Shown: piece after piece, positions 24,336 through 35,144 of the stretch
How positions within the stretch are numbered: the first letter of the stretch is position 1
Layout: the number at the start of each line of letters is the position of its first letter
Source: Mixophyes australis
Taxonomy: Eukaryota > Chordata > Amphibia > Anura > Limnodynastidae
DNA: 64,000 nucleotides
Direction of reading: 5' to 3'
Assembly: GCA_036250195.1 (NCBI GenBank)
Contig: JAVHZZ010000004.1
Coordinates: 163,596,869 to 163,660,868 of the forward strand
Program-made: the position numbers and the translations under genes
Notes under the pieces: model-generated
What the model saw: the letters and a program-made list of their open reading frames with translations, nothing else
Database searches by the model: none
Told to the model about the DNA's origin: nothing

Positions 24336-24339
<4 letters not shown>
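22891..24339. other. no gene; local direct repeat
   Basis: Two direct repeats of about 40 bp, each with GGTGCAAAA ... AGCAACnAATCAG, occur at about 23,578-23,615 and 23,670-23,710. Otherwise AT-rich sequence without a recognisable gene. Confidence 0.45.

Positions 24340-24406
<67 letters not shown>
24340..24406. repeat. (AG)n microsatellite, about 33 copies
   Basis: Uninterrupted AG run of roughly 67 bp; all purine on the plus strand. Confidence 0.97.
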
Positions 24407-24408
<2 letters not shown>

Positions 24409-24439
24409 ATACTCTTATCCAGTGATACTGAAATAACCC

Positions 24440-24540
24440 CGGAGATTCAGCGACTTACACAACGTCACACTGGGATGGAGTGAGAAAGCCAGGATTACAA
24501 AGTAATTCCAAGACCTAAATTTATGCACATCAATACCTGG
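24440..24540 (-). mobile_element. possible ancient CORE-SINE/MIR-like fragment
   Basis: CGACTTACACAACGTCACAC followed by AAGCCAGGATTACAAA resembles the conserved reverse-complement core of MIR-type SINEs (gACTTGCCCAAGGTCACAC ... AGCCaGGATTcAAA). Short and diverged. Confidence 0.3.
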
Positions 24541-24930
24541 AATAGATCACTGGTCCAAGATGAAATCTGAGGTGAACCACAGCTGTCTTCCCAACAGGCT
24601 ATCAACCACCCAGCACCAAAAAATGTCAAACAGTAACCTAACATTCAGGGATAATATTCTTATATTTATTCTTCATTTTGACTTTTTGAAATGTTTTATT
24701 TATTGTGGTTAATGAAGGGAAAAACATTTGTATTTGTGTGAATATAGAGCTGTTTACCTGACGTTTAAGCCTTCTACTGATTTTAAGTTGATACATTTTT
24801 TCATCATTTAACATTGTGACTGGCACTTACCTAACACTTAGAAACTCGACATTGACCTTATATATACAATACTGTGTGCCATACAGTTGTATGCAAAAAG
24901 TTTGGCCACCTTGTCAGCTTGTACTTAACA

Positions 24931-25208
24931 CATACTTGCCTACTTTGTGTGAGATCTCGCAAGAGAGGTGTGGTGGGAGGGCAGATGGGGGCGGGTCATG
25001 GTGATTTGCATCATTTTGACCCTGTCCACTAAAAAAAAAAAAATTTTGTCGCGGGGGCGGGGCCAAAATGAAGCAATTCGCAATGAATCGCGTCATTGAG
25101 GCCCGTCAGGGAAAGGATGCGGGAGAATTGCCTATTCTCCCGAGAGTCCGGGAGACATATCTGGAACTGGGGAATCTCCTGGACATTCTGGGAGAGTAGG
25201 CAAGTATG
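24931..25208. mobile_element. CATACTTGCC MITE, complete copy 1
   Basis: Ends CATACTTGCCTACT and AGTAGGCAAGTATG are perfect inverted repeats. A perfect 8-bp duplication ACTTAACA flanks it (24,923-24,930; 25,209-25,216), the hAT-type length. The interior has paired GGCGGGGCCAAAATGA and CTCCCG/CGGGAG blocks. 278 bp, non-coding. Confidence 0.9.
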
Positions 25209-25578
25209 ACTTAACATCTTTGTCAGACATCAAGCTTCAAAACATTTCTTTTGGACAGCTAATGGGCTTTCTAGTCTTACTTTAGGCGTTTATTCCTATT
25301 TTTTCATGCAGAAATTTTAATGTTCAGAGTAGACACATTCATAGTACTGGATGCTAGAGATCTCCCCACTGAGTTTCGCTAATATTGAACTCTGGGAGCT
25401 GTGTATAATTCCTGTCATGGTTGATTTTAAGGTGTGTTTTATTGTTGTCTTGCTGGAATATCTATTTTCAGCTTAAATTTCATCCCTAACTCTGAGACAT
25501 TAGCTTCTAGGATTTGTTAATACTGAGTTGAATCCAATCTTCCTTCCACCTGGACAGTATTTCCTGTACCACTGGCTG

Positions 25579-26497
25579 CAGAGCCTGATTAAGGGTTCAG
25601 GCTGCCCTAGGCTAATACGGCCATAGTAAAAAAAATAGGCAAAAGATGACTAAGTCCAAGGCGCAAACCAATGTAACAATATGAAAGGCAGCTTGTAGCA
25701 AACAAAATAGGAAACACCAAACCCTATCCAATATATATAAACAAACAGCAGGTTTGCAGACAGGCGCCAATCACAAAATATATACAAAACAAAGAATCCA
25801 AAACATTTAGTAATGAAACAAAAATGTCCAAAAAATTAATGAAATGAGAATCCTACGTTCCAAGGGGCAAAGATGATAAATCTTCTAAAAGAGTCCCAAA
25901 CACTTCAGGAATCCAAATGATATAGTATAACAAGCCCGTATCAAAGATGTAGTTCCTTACAATGATGGGTCCTCTGGTGTGGAGTTTCACTCGATTATAC
26001 CGGACTCCAATAAAAGAAAAAGCGCTTCATAGTGTAACAACGTATGAGCAATTTATTCACAAACAATAAAAAACAATAAAACACAAATAAACAGTACAAC
26101 GTCAGGCGGGACCTAGAAGTACGGAATAGATGGACCCTTACCGTCCTCAGAAGGGCAAAAAGCGTGTCTGATGGTACATAAATGGAGCGAGCAATGTCCC
26201 GGGAAGAACTCACTACAGACCTCTGTTCTGCCAGCAATAATACCCCGATCGACGGCAAAGGAACAGCTCCCCACTACAGATCTCTCGCATCTGACGTCAC
26301 ACTGCTCCCGTCAGCCAACGCGTTTCGGCTCCTCTAGAGCCTTTCTCAAGGCATATCTTTCTCAAGGCAAATTAATTACAAATTATACCCCTCCCTGTCA
26401 CAATTTTGCAAACCTAAAACTTGCCCATAACCCCCCGCCCCCTCGAAAAAACACCCTAGGCTGCAGCCTAGTCAGCCTATTGGATAATCGGTCCCTG
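25579..26497. mobile_element. hAT-type element with nested repeat
   Basis: Left end CAGAGCCTGATTAAGGG; right end is the complement of CAGGGACCGATTATCC. Flanks ACTGGCTG (25,571-25,578) and AATGGCTG (26,498-26,505) agree at 7 of 8 positions. Inside the ends are GCCCTAGGC/GCCTAGGGTG arms. Most of the interior (about 25,630-26,400) is a different repeat carrying AACGCGTTTCGGCTCC and a CTTTCTCAAGGC duplication, probably a later insertion. No transposase. Open frames over it are chance. Confidence 0.75.
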
Positions 26498-26780
26498 AAT
26501 GGCTGCTACACAAGCCCAAAGCATAGATCCATCTTAATGTTTAATGGCTGGCAATATATTCTTTTCTTCAAATGCTCCACCTGGTTTTTTCCAAATCTAT
26601 CTTTTGTGATTATAGCCAAAACGTTTAGATTTATTTTGTTTCATCAATCTACAGCACTTTGTTCCAAAAGGTTTCTGGCTAATCTAAATATTGTTTTGCA
26701 TAGTTCAGATGTTGACATGTGTAATAATGTCATAGGAAAGGGTTTCTTCTGACAACTCTTCCATGTAGATAACTGTTATG

Positions 26781-26995
26781 CATACATGCCAACTCTCCTG
26801 GAATATCCGGGAGACTCCTGAAATCCGGGTAGGTCTCCCGGACTCCTGGGTAAGCAGGCAAGTATCCCGCATACTGGAATTTATTTGCCATAATGACGCG
26901 ATTTGAAGTGAATCGCGTCATTTTGGCCCCGCCCCGTGACAAAATGTTGTGGGGGTGGGGCCAAAATGATGTGATTGAGTGCGCCCCATCTCTAC
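26781..26995. mobile_element. CATACTTGCC MITE, 3'-truncated
   Basis: Begins CATACATGCCAACTCTCC and contains CCGGGAGACTCC and GCGTCATTTTGGCCCCGCCC. The matching right end is absent. Confidence 0.7.
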
Positions 26996-27274
26996 CTGTC
27001 TTTTCTGGGATCTTTATCTCATAGTGAAACACAGCTGGAAGCTACGAACATCCTAGTGGAAGAAAGACAGAGTTGTGTATTTTGGTGCTTTAGAGCCATT
27101 AAGGAAATACAAGGTATATGCAGTATAGGGGTCGATTCATATTGTTTTAACATGTAGATATAATTTCTGCATAAATATAAAAAACTGCATAAGAAGAGAT
27201 TGTGAGTATGTATACACCTCAGACAGTATATCTGCAAAAATTAAAGATGGAATATATGCATTCACTGGAAACCT

Positions 27275-27451
27275 GGGGGTAAATTTAGGAAACTGCGAGT
27301 TTGAAAAAGTAGAGATGTTGCTTATAGCACCCAATCAGATTCTAGCTGTCATTTTGTAGAATGCACTAAATAAATGATAACTAGAATCTGATTGGTTTCT
27401 ATAGGCAACATCTCCACTTTTTCAAACCCGCAGTTTAGTAAATATACCCCC
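27275..27451. mobile_element. foldback MITE (GCAACCAAT family), copy 2
   Basis: Hairpin sister of 18,914-19,090: GGGGGTAAATTT...GAAAAAGTAGAGATGTTGC in the left arm and its complement ending AATATACCCCC in the right. Same 177-bp length. Confidence 0.85.
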
Positions 27452-27804
27452 TGGTCATTTTCACCACATGGAACAATCGGTCATCTGCCAGGAAGTGTAC
27501 TGACTATGTCATATATGTCTAGATGTGTCACTGTCACATAGAGATGTAAGTGGTAGGGATCATAGCCAGATTAAGGGGGGGGCCCCCACCGCTGTGCGCA
27601 TAACCTCTACTGATTATTTTTTTTATTCTTGAAGTGAGCCCCCCCTCCGCCGCCACAGGCGGGGAGGGGGGGGGGGGTTGGGGTTGCGGGCGGGCGGGTT
27701 CGGGGCTCCATTCGTTGGTGGGGGGAGCAGGGTAGTAAAAAAATAAATACATATAATACTCACCTGATCGCAGCACCAGCGTCCTTTCTGTCTGCACTGT
27801 TAAC

Positions 27805-27850
27805 ACTGAATGACAGGCGTGATGTCATCAAGTCACGCCTGTCATTCAGT
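27805..27850. repeat. perfect 18-bp-stem hairpin
   Basis: ACTGAATGACAGGCGTGA pairs perfectly with TCACGCCTGTCATTCAGT across a 10-base loop. It sits in the left part of the 4.9-kb element. Confidence 0.92.
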
Positions 27851-27950
27851 GAGGAGCAGCGCGGAGAAGACCAAGACAGAAACAAGAAGACAGAAGAGAA
27901 GAAAGAAGCTAAAAGAAAGGTAAGTAAAAAAAAGGGAATAACGCAGAAAG

Positions 27951-30900
27951 GCACAGTATGGAAGAAAAAGGAAAGAAGAGAGGCACAGTAAAGAAAAAGG
28001 GGGAGAAGAGAGGCACAGTAAGGAAAAAGGGGGAGAAGAGAGGCACAGTAAGGAAATAGGGGGAGAAGAGAAGCACAGTAAGGAAAAAAGGGGGAGAAGA
28101 GAAGCACAGTAAGGAAAAAAGGGGGAGAAGAGAAGCACAGTAAGGAAAAAGGCGGAGAAGAGAGGCACAGTAAGGAAAAAGGGGGAGAAGAGAGGCACAG
28201 TAAGGAAAAAGGGGGAGAAGAGAAGCACAGTAAGGAAAAAAGGGGGAGAAGAGAAGCACAGTAAGGAAAAAGGCGGAGAAAAGAGGCACAGTAAGGAAAA
28301 AGGGGGAGAAGAGAGGCACAATAAGGAAAAAGGGGGAGAAGAGAGGCACAGTAAGGAAAAAGGGGGAGAAGAGAGGCACAGAATGGAGGAAAAAGGGGGA
28401 GAAGAGAAGCACAGTAAGGAAAAAAGGGGGAGAAGAGAGGCACAGTAAGGAAAAAGGTGGAGAAGAGAGGCACAGTAAGGAAAAAGGGGGAGAAGAGAGG
28501 CACAGTAAGGAAAAAAGGGGGAGAAGAGAAGCACAGTAAGGAAAAAGGGGGAGAAGAGAGGCACAGTAAGGAAAAAGGGGGAGAAGAGAGGCACAGTAAG
28601 GAAATAGGGGGAGAAGAGAGGCACAGTAAGGAAATAGGGGGAGAAGAGAAGCACAGTAAGGAAAAAAGGGGGAGAAGAGAAACACAGTAAGGAAAAAAGG
28701 GGGAGAAGAGAAGCACAGTAAGGAAAAAAGGGGGAGAAGAGAAGCACAGTAAGGAAAAAGGCGGAGAAGAGAGGCACAGTAAGGAAAAAGGGGGAGAAGA
28801 GAGGCACAATAAGGAAAAAGGGGGAGAAGAGAGGCACAGTAAGGAAAAAGGGGGAGAAGAGAGGCACAGTAAGGAAAAAGGGGGAGAAGAGAAGCACAGT
28901 AAGGAAAAAGGGGGAGAAGAGAGGCACAGTAAGGAAAAAGGGGGAGAAGATAGGCACAGTAAGGAAAAAGGGGGAGAAGAGAAGCACAGTAAGGAAAAAG
29001 GGGGAGAAGAGAGGCACAGTAAGGAAAAAGGGGGAGAAGAGAGGCACAGTAAGGAAAAAGGGGGAGAAGAGAGGCACAGTAAGGAAAAAAGGGGGAGAAG
29101 AGAGGCACAGAATGGAGGAAAAAGGGGGAGAAGAGAAGCACAGTAAGGAAAAAAGGGGGAGAAGAGAGACACAGTAAGGAAAAAGGGGGAGAAGAGAGGC
29201 ACAGTAAGGAAAAAGGGGGAGAAGAGAGGCACAGTAAGGAAAAAAGGGGGAGAAGAGAAGCACAGTAAGGAAAAAGGGGGAGAAGAGAGGCACAGTAAGG
29301 AAAAAGGGGGAGAAGAGAGGCACAGTAAGGAAATAGGGGGAGAAGAGAAGCACAGTAAGGAAAAAAGGGGGAGAAGAGAAGCACAGTAAGGAAAAAGGGA
29401 GAGAAGAGAGGCACAGTAAGGAAAAAGGGGGAGAAGAGAGGCACAGTAAGGAAATAGGGGGAGAAGAGAAGCACAGTAAGGAAAAAAGGGGGAGAAGAGA
29501 AGCACAGTAAGGAAAAAAGGGGGAGAAGAGAAGCACAGTAAGGAAAAAGGCAAAGAGAGGCACAGTAAGGAAAAAGGGGGAGAAGAGAGGCACAGTAAGG
29601 AAAAAGGGGGAGAAGAGAAGCACAGTAAGGAAAAAAGGGGAGAAGAGAAGCACAGTAAGGAAAAAGGGGGGAGAAGAGAAGCACAGTAAGGAAAAAGGGG
29701 GAGAAGAGAGACACAGTAAGGAAAAAGGGGGAGAAGAGAGGCACAGTAAGGAAAAAGGGGGAGAAGAGAGGCACAGTAAGGAAAAAAGGGGGAGAAGAGA
29801 GGCACAGAATGGAGGAAAAAGGGGGAGAAGAGAAGCACAGTAAGGAAAAAAGGGGGAGAAGAGAGGCACAGTAAGGAAAAAGGTGGAGAAGAGAGGCACA
29901 GTAAGGAAAAAGGGGGAGAAGAGAGGCACAGTAAGGAAAAAAGGGGGAGAAGAGAAGCACAGTAAGGAAAAAGGGGGAGAAGAGAGGCACAGTAAGGAAA
30001 AAGGTGGAGAAGAGAGGCACAGTAAGGAAAAAGGGGGAATAGAGAGGCACAGTAAGGAAAAAAGGGGGAGAAGAGAAGCACAGTAAGGAAAAAGGGGGAG
30101 AATAGAGGCACAGTAAGGAAAAAGGGGGAGAAGAGAGGCACAGTAAGGAAAAAGGCGGAGAAGAGAGGCACAGTAAGGAAAAAGGGGGAGAAGAGAGGCA
30201 CAGTAAGGAAAAAGGGGGAGAAGAGAAGCACAGTAAGGAAAAAGGGGGAGAAGAGAGGCACAGTAAGGAAAAAGGGGGAGAAGAGAGGCACAGTAAGGAA
30301 AAAGGGGGAGAAGAGAGGCACAGTAAGGAAAAAAGGGGGAGAAGAGAGGCACAGAATGGAGGAAAAAGGGGGAGAAGAGAAGCACAGTAAGGAAAAAAGT
30401 GGGAGAAGAGAGGCACAGTAAGGAAATAGGGGGAGAAGAGAAGCACAGTAAGGAAAAAAGGGGGAGAAGAGAAGCACAGTAAGGAAAAAAGGGGGAGAAG
30501 AGAAGCACAGTAAGGAAAAAGGGGGAGAAGAGAGGCACAGTAAGGAAAAAGGTGGAGAAGAGAGGCACAGTAAGGAAAAAGGGGGAGAAGAGAGGCACAG
30601 TAAGGAAAAAAGGGGGAGAAGAGAAGCACAGTAAGGAAAAAGGGGGAGAAGAGAGGCACAGTAAGGAAAAGGTGGAGAAGAGAGGCACAGTAAGGAAAAA
30701 GGGGGAGAAGAGAGGCACAGTAAGGAAAAAAGGGGGAGAAGAGAAGCACAGTAAGGAAAAAGGGGGAGAATAGAGGCACAGTAAGGAAAAAGGGGGAGAA
30801 GAGAGGCACAGTAAGGAAAAAGGCGGAGAAGAGAGGCACAGTAAGGAAAAAGGGGGAGAAGAGATGCACAGTAAGGAAAAAGGGGGAGAAGAGAAGCACA

Positions 30901-31502
30901 GTAAGGAAAAAGGGGGAGAAGAGAGGCACAGGAAGGAAAAAGGGGGAGAAGAGAGGCACAGTAAGGAAAAAGGGGGAGAAGAGAGGCACAGTAAGGAAAA
31001 AAGGGGGAGAAGAGAGGCACAGAATGGAGGAAAAAGGGGGAGAAGAGAAGCACAGTAAGGAAAAAAGGGGGAGAAGAGAAGCACAGTAAGGAAAAAGGGG
31101 GAGAAAAGAGGCACAGTAAGGAAAAAGGGGGAGAAGAGAGGCACAGTAAGGAAAAAGGGGGAGAAGAGAGGCACAGTAAGGAAAAAGGGGGAGAAGAGAG
31201 GCACAGTAAGGAAAAAAGGGGGAGAAGAGAGGCACAGTAAGGAAAAAAGGGGGAGAAGAGAAGCACAGTAAGAAAAAAAGGGGGAGAAGAGAGGCACAGT
31301 AAGGAAAAAACAGGAGAAGAGAGGCACAGTAAGGAAAAAGGGGGAGAAGAGAGGCACAGTAAGGAAAAAGGAGGAGAAGAGAGGCACAGTAAGGAAAAAA
31401 GGGTGAGAGGCACAGCATAAGAAAAAAGGGGGGAGAAAGGCATAGTATAAGAAAAAAGGGTGAGACACACAGCATGAGGAAAAAGGGGGGGAGAGAGGCA
31501 CA
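27951..31502. repeat. 30-bp minisatellite, roughly 115-120 copies
   Basis: The unit is GGCACAGTAAGG + AAAAAGGGGGAGAAGAGA (30 bp; 31 with an extra A). The plus strand is almost all purine with a G5 run per unit. A marked variant (GAATGGAGG in place of GTAAGG) recurs at 28,381, 29,110, 29,807, 30,354 and 31,022, giving higher-order blocks of about 550-730 bp. Because the unit is a multiple of 3 and lacks antisense stops, all three minus frames stay open for over 1,180 codons with 10-residue repeats (FSLLCLSSPP and its frame-shifts). They have no start context, no complex sequence and cycle between frames at every 1-bp indel, so they are not genes. Confidence 0.98.
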
Positions 31503-32055
31503 ATAGTGGGGACAATTAATTAATTTAAGATGGGGTGGTTTGAGCGCTACTGAATGTGGGGGTGAGTTTGGGGAGAATGAGGTCCCTTTATTAAATGTGC
31601 CTATGAATTATTTAATGGCAGTGAAGGTTGCGGGAAATAGGTATATTTCTGAAATGTAAATACTAATAATTTATTGCTGGGGCTGTTTGTAGGGAGGGAA
31701 ATAGGTTTATTTATTAAATGTGAATACTATTATTTTAATGTTGGGGCTGGAGGAAGGCCTAATTATTAATCATGGGTGGTACTGATTTAACGCCGGGGGT
31801 GGCTGTAATTTTCTAAATGTACCCATTTGTTTTTCCAAATAGGGCCCCTAACATTCCAGGATCCAGACAAGCCGCAACTAAAGAAACCTGCAGCACAGGT
31901 GGTGAAAGTGAGAAGAACAGGTAGGAGAGAGCAGCAAAGTCTATGAAATGTTGTGATTCTAGTGGGACAATCCCAATTTTTGGTGGCCGTTTAATGGTGT
32001 ACACAACAATGCAGGTTTTTTGTCTGTAGGAGGGTGGCCTGGCCATGCCCAATGA

Positions 32056-32290
32056 TGCATTATCAATGGTATTTTAATTTGCGGTATCATTGCTAGTTTT
32101 AATGTGCATTATAAATTTTATTTTTAAAGTTCGGTATCATTGCTAGTTTTAGCATGCGGTATCATTGCTAGTTTTAGTGTACGTTATCAATGGTATTTTT
32201 AATGTGTGATATCATTGCTAGTTTTAATGTGTGGTGTCAATACCCATTTTAATGTGGTGTTTTGAAGATTGTTTTAATATACAGTATTTT
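32056..32290. repeat. 25-bp minisatellite, about 9 copies
   Basis: Units of TGCGGTATCATTG + CTAGTTTTAATG follow each other at 24-25-bp spacing and decay toward the right. It lies inside the right part of the 4.9-kb element and is unrelated in sequence to the 30-bp array. Confidence 0.9.
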
Positions 32291-32484
32291 AGTTTGTGGA
32301 AGCAATGATTTTTCTTATGCAGACAACCTAAGCGAGCCCTCTGGGAGAGCTGTAAGTGTCATACTGTGGGCTGTAGGTGATGTAATGCAGGATGTGTCAC
32401 TATGCCCTTAATTTTAGATCTTAGGGGCCCCCCTGTCTTAAGTGCCCCGGCCCCCCGAAGCCTTTATCCAGCTCTGGTAGGGAT

Positions 32485-35144
32485 ATAATATGGCAGGATC
32501 TATCTAATTTTCTTTAGTTATACTAGTACCTGGATTGTTCTGCTTCACTAAAATAACCCAGCTCCACCAATAATATAAGATTTGCAGGTGGACAGGGACG
32601 CAAACTTTTCTGATGCCAACTCTACAGGACTGTCTCTGGCAGTGACAGCAAGAAATACTGGCACTTCAGGGCATACTAGCTCAGAACAAAGTACATTGAG
32701 GGCACACAATGCTTGCTCACTTTTCAATAAAATGCCATTATCAAGCCAGGAATCTCAGATCCAATATCAAATCAGTTCTAAATGGACCCAGAGCATTGTG
32801 CTAATAAAAAGGCAATTATACATGAAAACTGCCTGCAAGGCATCAGGAGTCTTATATAATGGAAAAATGTTTCTTCCTTTTTATTCAGCTCGAACAATCG
32901 ACCTCAGGAAAAACATGCCTTTGGTAGCAGGATAAACGAAGTTAAGATACTTAGATGTATAAAATGAACACAACAATCTACTTAGAAAGCATGCTATTAC
33001 ATAGTGCTCCTAAGATGGGAATACTTGAAGCTATTAAAATGCATTATTTCTTTCTGATTCATGAGCCAATCTTGGTGAATGGGCCTATGGAATTTCTCTT
33101 TCTATTTATATCCCATGTTTGGCATGGTCTGCAACTGCAAAATCTTCCCACGAAACTGTTATTATTATTTGTACTTTTGTAACTTTTCAGTGCGCCGCTC
33201 AAAAGATGGGATTAAAACGCATAAAGAAGCCAGGATCAGACAGTTTACACATTAAAGGACACAAGAAGGGCTAATGATTGTTCTTCTTACACAAAATGTA
33301 CAAACCGCCAGCCATGATACACCCCATTAGCTCGCACCTGTTCTAGCTGTAAACACTTCAGTTCCTGCTTGATGCAGGGTAAGTATTTATCAACCATCAT
33401 CTAAATGTCTTTAATTATCACTACACACTGTTTGTAATGTTTATCATATTTTACTGATGATTTCAATTTTGTACACCTGACAATTTACATCTGACAAAGA
33501 AATACTTTTGCGTTCGACATATCTTGAGATACATGCTTCAAACTGTAACAGGTCTAATAAACACTGCAGATAGGAATGGTTTTCTATCGCAGTGATAGAA
33601 AACTTCCTATCACCAAAATTGACTTATAATATATATCACAGGGGCAGCTAAAGTATATGCGCATGCGTGGGTAAGGATATCACCGGAGAAATCTGGCGAA
33701 ACTTATAGCTGGTGGGGGGGCTACCTCCAGCAATAGCAGTTCTAGCTTCGGTGTTAAGCCCTTGATAAATAGATAGAAGCTCTAACTCTGACAAATACAC
33801 AGTCTTCACCACAGATAGGTCTTTTTCGCAGTTTGATAAATAGAGCCCAAAATGAGAGCCAGAATGTCAAACATCTTACATGTTTTCTCAAAGTATAGGA
33901 ACATTAACATATGTATTTGTGAATGTTATTAATAGCTCTTTTATGTAAGGAAACCGATATTTCGGGTTTAGTAATCCTTTAAGCGCTAATGTAAAAAACA
34001 CACATTTTTTACACTTTCATAGACAGATACATAGACAGATGCATAGACAGATACATGCACTTTGTAAACATATGAAATGATGAAAAATTACAGCTTATAT
34101 ACTTCAGTTAAGAAAAGTTAAACAACAACTTTTACAAAGATTAAAAAAAAAGCATACAAAAGCATACTAATATGCTGAGTAGCTGCTACATTTAAGAGCC
34201 AAAAAAATGCAATTATCGGAGTTTATCCATAAAGGTCTACATATCAAACCCCAAGCAGGGACTATTTGGAAGCAGAGGGACTTTTGGTTTTGGATATGGA
34301 GATAATATTATTAATAATAATAAAAATCATAATCAACATAGCCAGAGATTTTAAAGGGGGCTGATGCCCAGTGGGACACACGCCATGTTCTGTAGTGTAT
34401 CTAGTGTGAAATCGCTCTGCGCATGCTTAGTAAGCAAGCTAATGCACCTATGCAGACCAGTATGTAGCCGACACTTACATCTGCCTGTACCTGAAGAAGG
34501 GTTGTTTGAAGTTTGGTCAAGTACAGTAAAGCGATGCGGAGCACTGTGGCAAATCTACGCTAATAATAAAGGTCTGTTCACGAAAATACGGCTCATGCAG
34601 ACCTGCAGAAATGCATATATACGCCTGTTAGGAGACGTATTGCTTGCTCTTGCTACAGGACAGGTGCAAATACTGGCGGATTATGATGACTTGTTGCAAA
34701 CCAGGCGCATATGTTGCTGATGCAGAGGTGGAAATATCTCGAGATGTCTACAGCTCTGCATATGTGTGCCATACAATCAACAAAATATAAGTTAAACAAC
34801 ATACAAATAAGTAAGTGGCAGGAGAAACAATAGAATCAGTATAAAAAAATACAAGAGACAGTACAGAAATCAAATACATGAGAAAACACATGCAAATAAC
34901 TGGTCTGCCAGTCTGCCACACATAAATACCTACACACACTACATGCAACTTGGTGCATACAAAATAAGAGGAGAAATACATGAACATAAACATGTAAAAT
35001 ACCAGTGGGCTTGGATAGTAACAAATACTCAGTACTGAGGAATGAGACAGCCCAGGCCTTACACCTCAGACCATAGAAGTCCCTGCCACACTATAAGATC
35101 ACGCCAGGCCACCAATTCAGATAAACAGTACAGCACTGTCCACT
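32485..35144. other. no assigned gene
   Basis: Contains a 117-codon (32,582-32,935) and a 118-codon (34,364-34,720) plus-strand open frame, neither with recognisable motifs. About 33,560-33,845 has a small TTTTCTATCGCAGTGATAGAAAA palindrome-like block and ends TTTGATAAATAGAGCCC, a Harbinger-like MITE-style terminus without a resolved partner. GACAGATACATA-type short repeats occur near 34,020-34,055. Confidence 0.35.

Larger units (their letters stand above)
27561..32476. mobile_element. 4.9-kb hAT-type non-autonomous element carrying two minisatellites
   Basis: Left end CATAGCCAGATTAAGG; right end is the complement of CAGAGCTGGATAAAGG. Terminal inverted repeats are imperfect and backed by GGGGGCCCC-rich arms. 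A perfect 8-bp duplication GTAGGGAT flanks it (27,553-27,560; 32,477-32,484), indicating a single hAT-like insertion of the whole 4,916-bp block. In order: a G/C-rich arm, an exon-like module (27,740-27,919) with an 18-bp perfect hairpin, a GTAAGT at 27,920, a 3.5-kb 30-bp minisatellite, a GGGG-rich unique region, a 25-bp minisatellite (32,056-32,290) and the right arm. No transposase is encoded. It resembles the element at 45,751-47,843 in layout and in a short GCGG-GA...CAGA block before the GTAAGT. Confidence 0.85.

Noticed and set aside
28457..31058. Plus-strand Lys/Glu/Gly-rich open frames of 60-77 codons
   Set aside because: Also translations of the 30-bp repeat; they end wherever the frame of the unit shifts to one with TAA.
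27951..31502. CRISPR-like array
   Set aside because: Repeats are directly contiguous with no unique spacers, and the context is vertebrate transposon DNA.
27760..31515. Three minus-strand open frames of 1,188-1,251 codons
   Set aside because: They are translations of a 30-bp minisatellite in all three frames; sequence is 10-residue repeats and frames swap at single-base indels.
32582..32935. 117-codon plus-strand frame as a gene
   Set aside because: No motif or homology recognised; AT-rich composition like the surroundings.
34364..34720. 118-codon plus-strand frame as a gene
   Set aside because: The patch is GC-richer, but peptide and context give no family; could be part of an old repeat.
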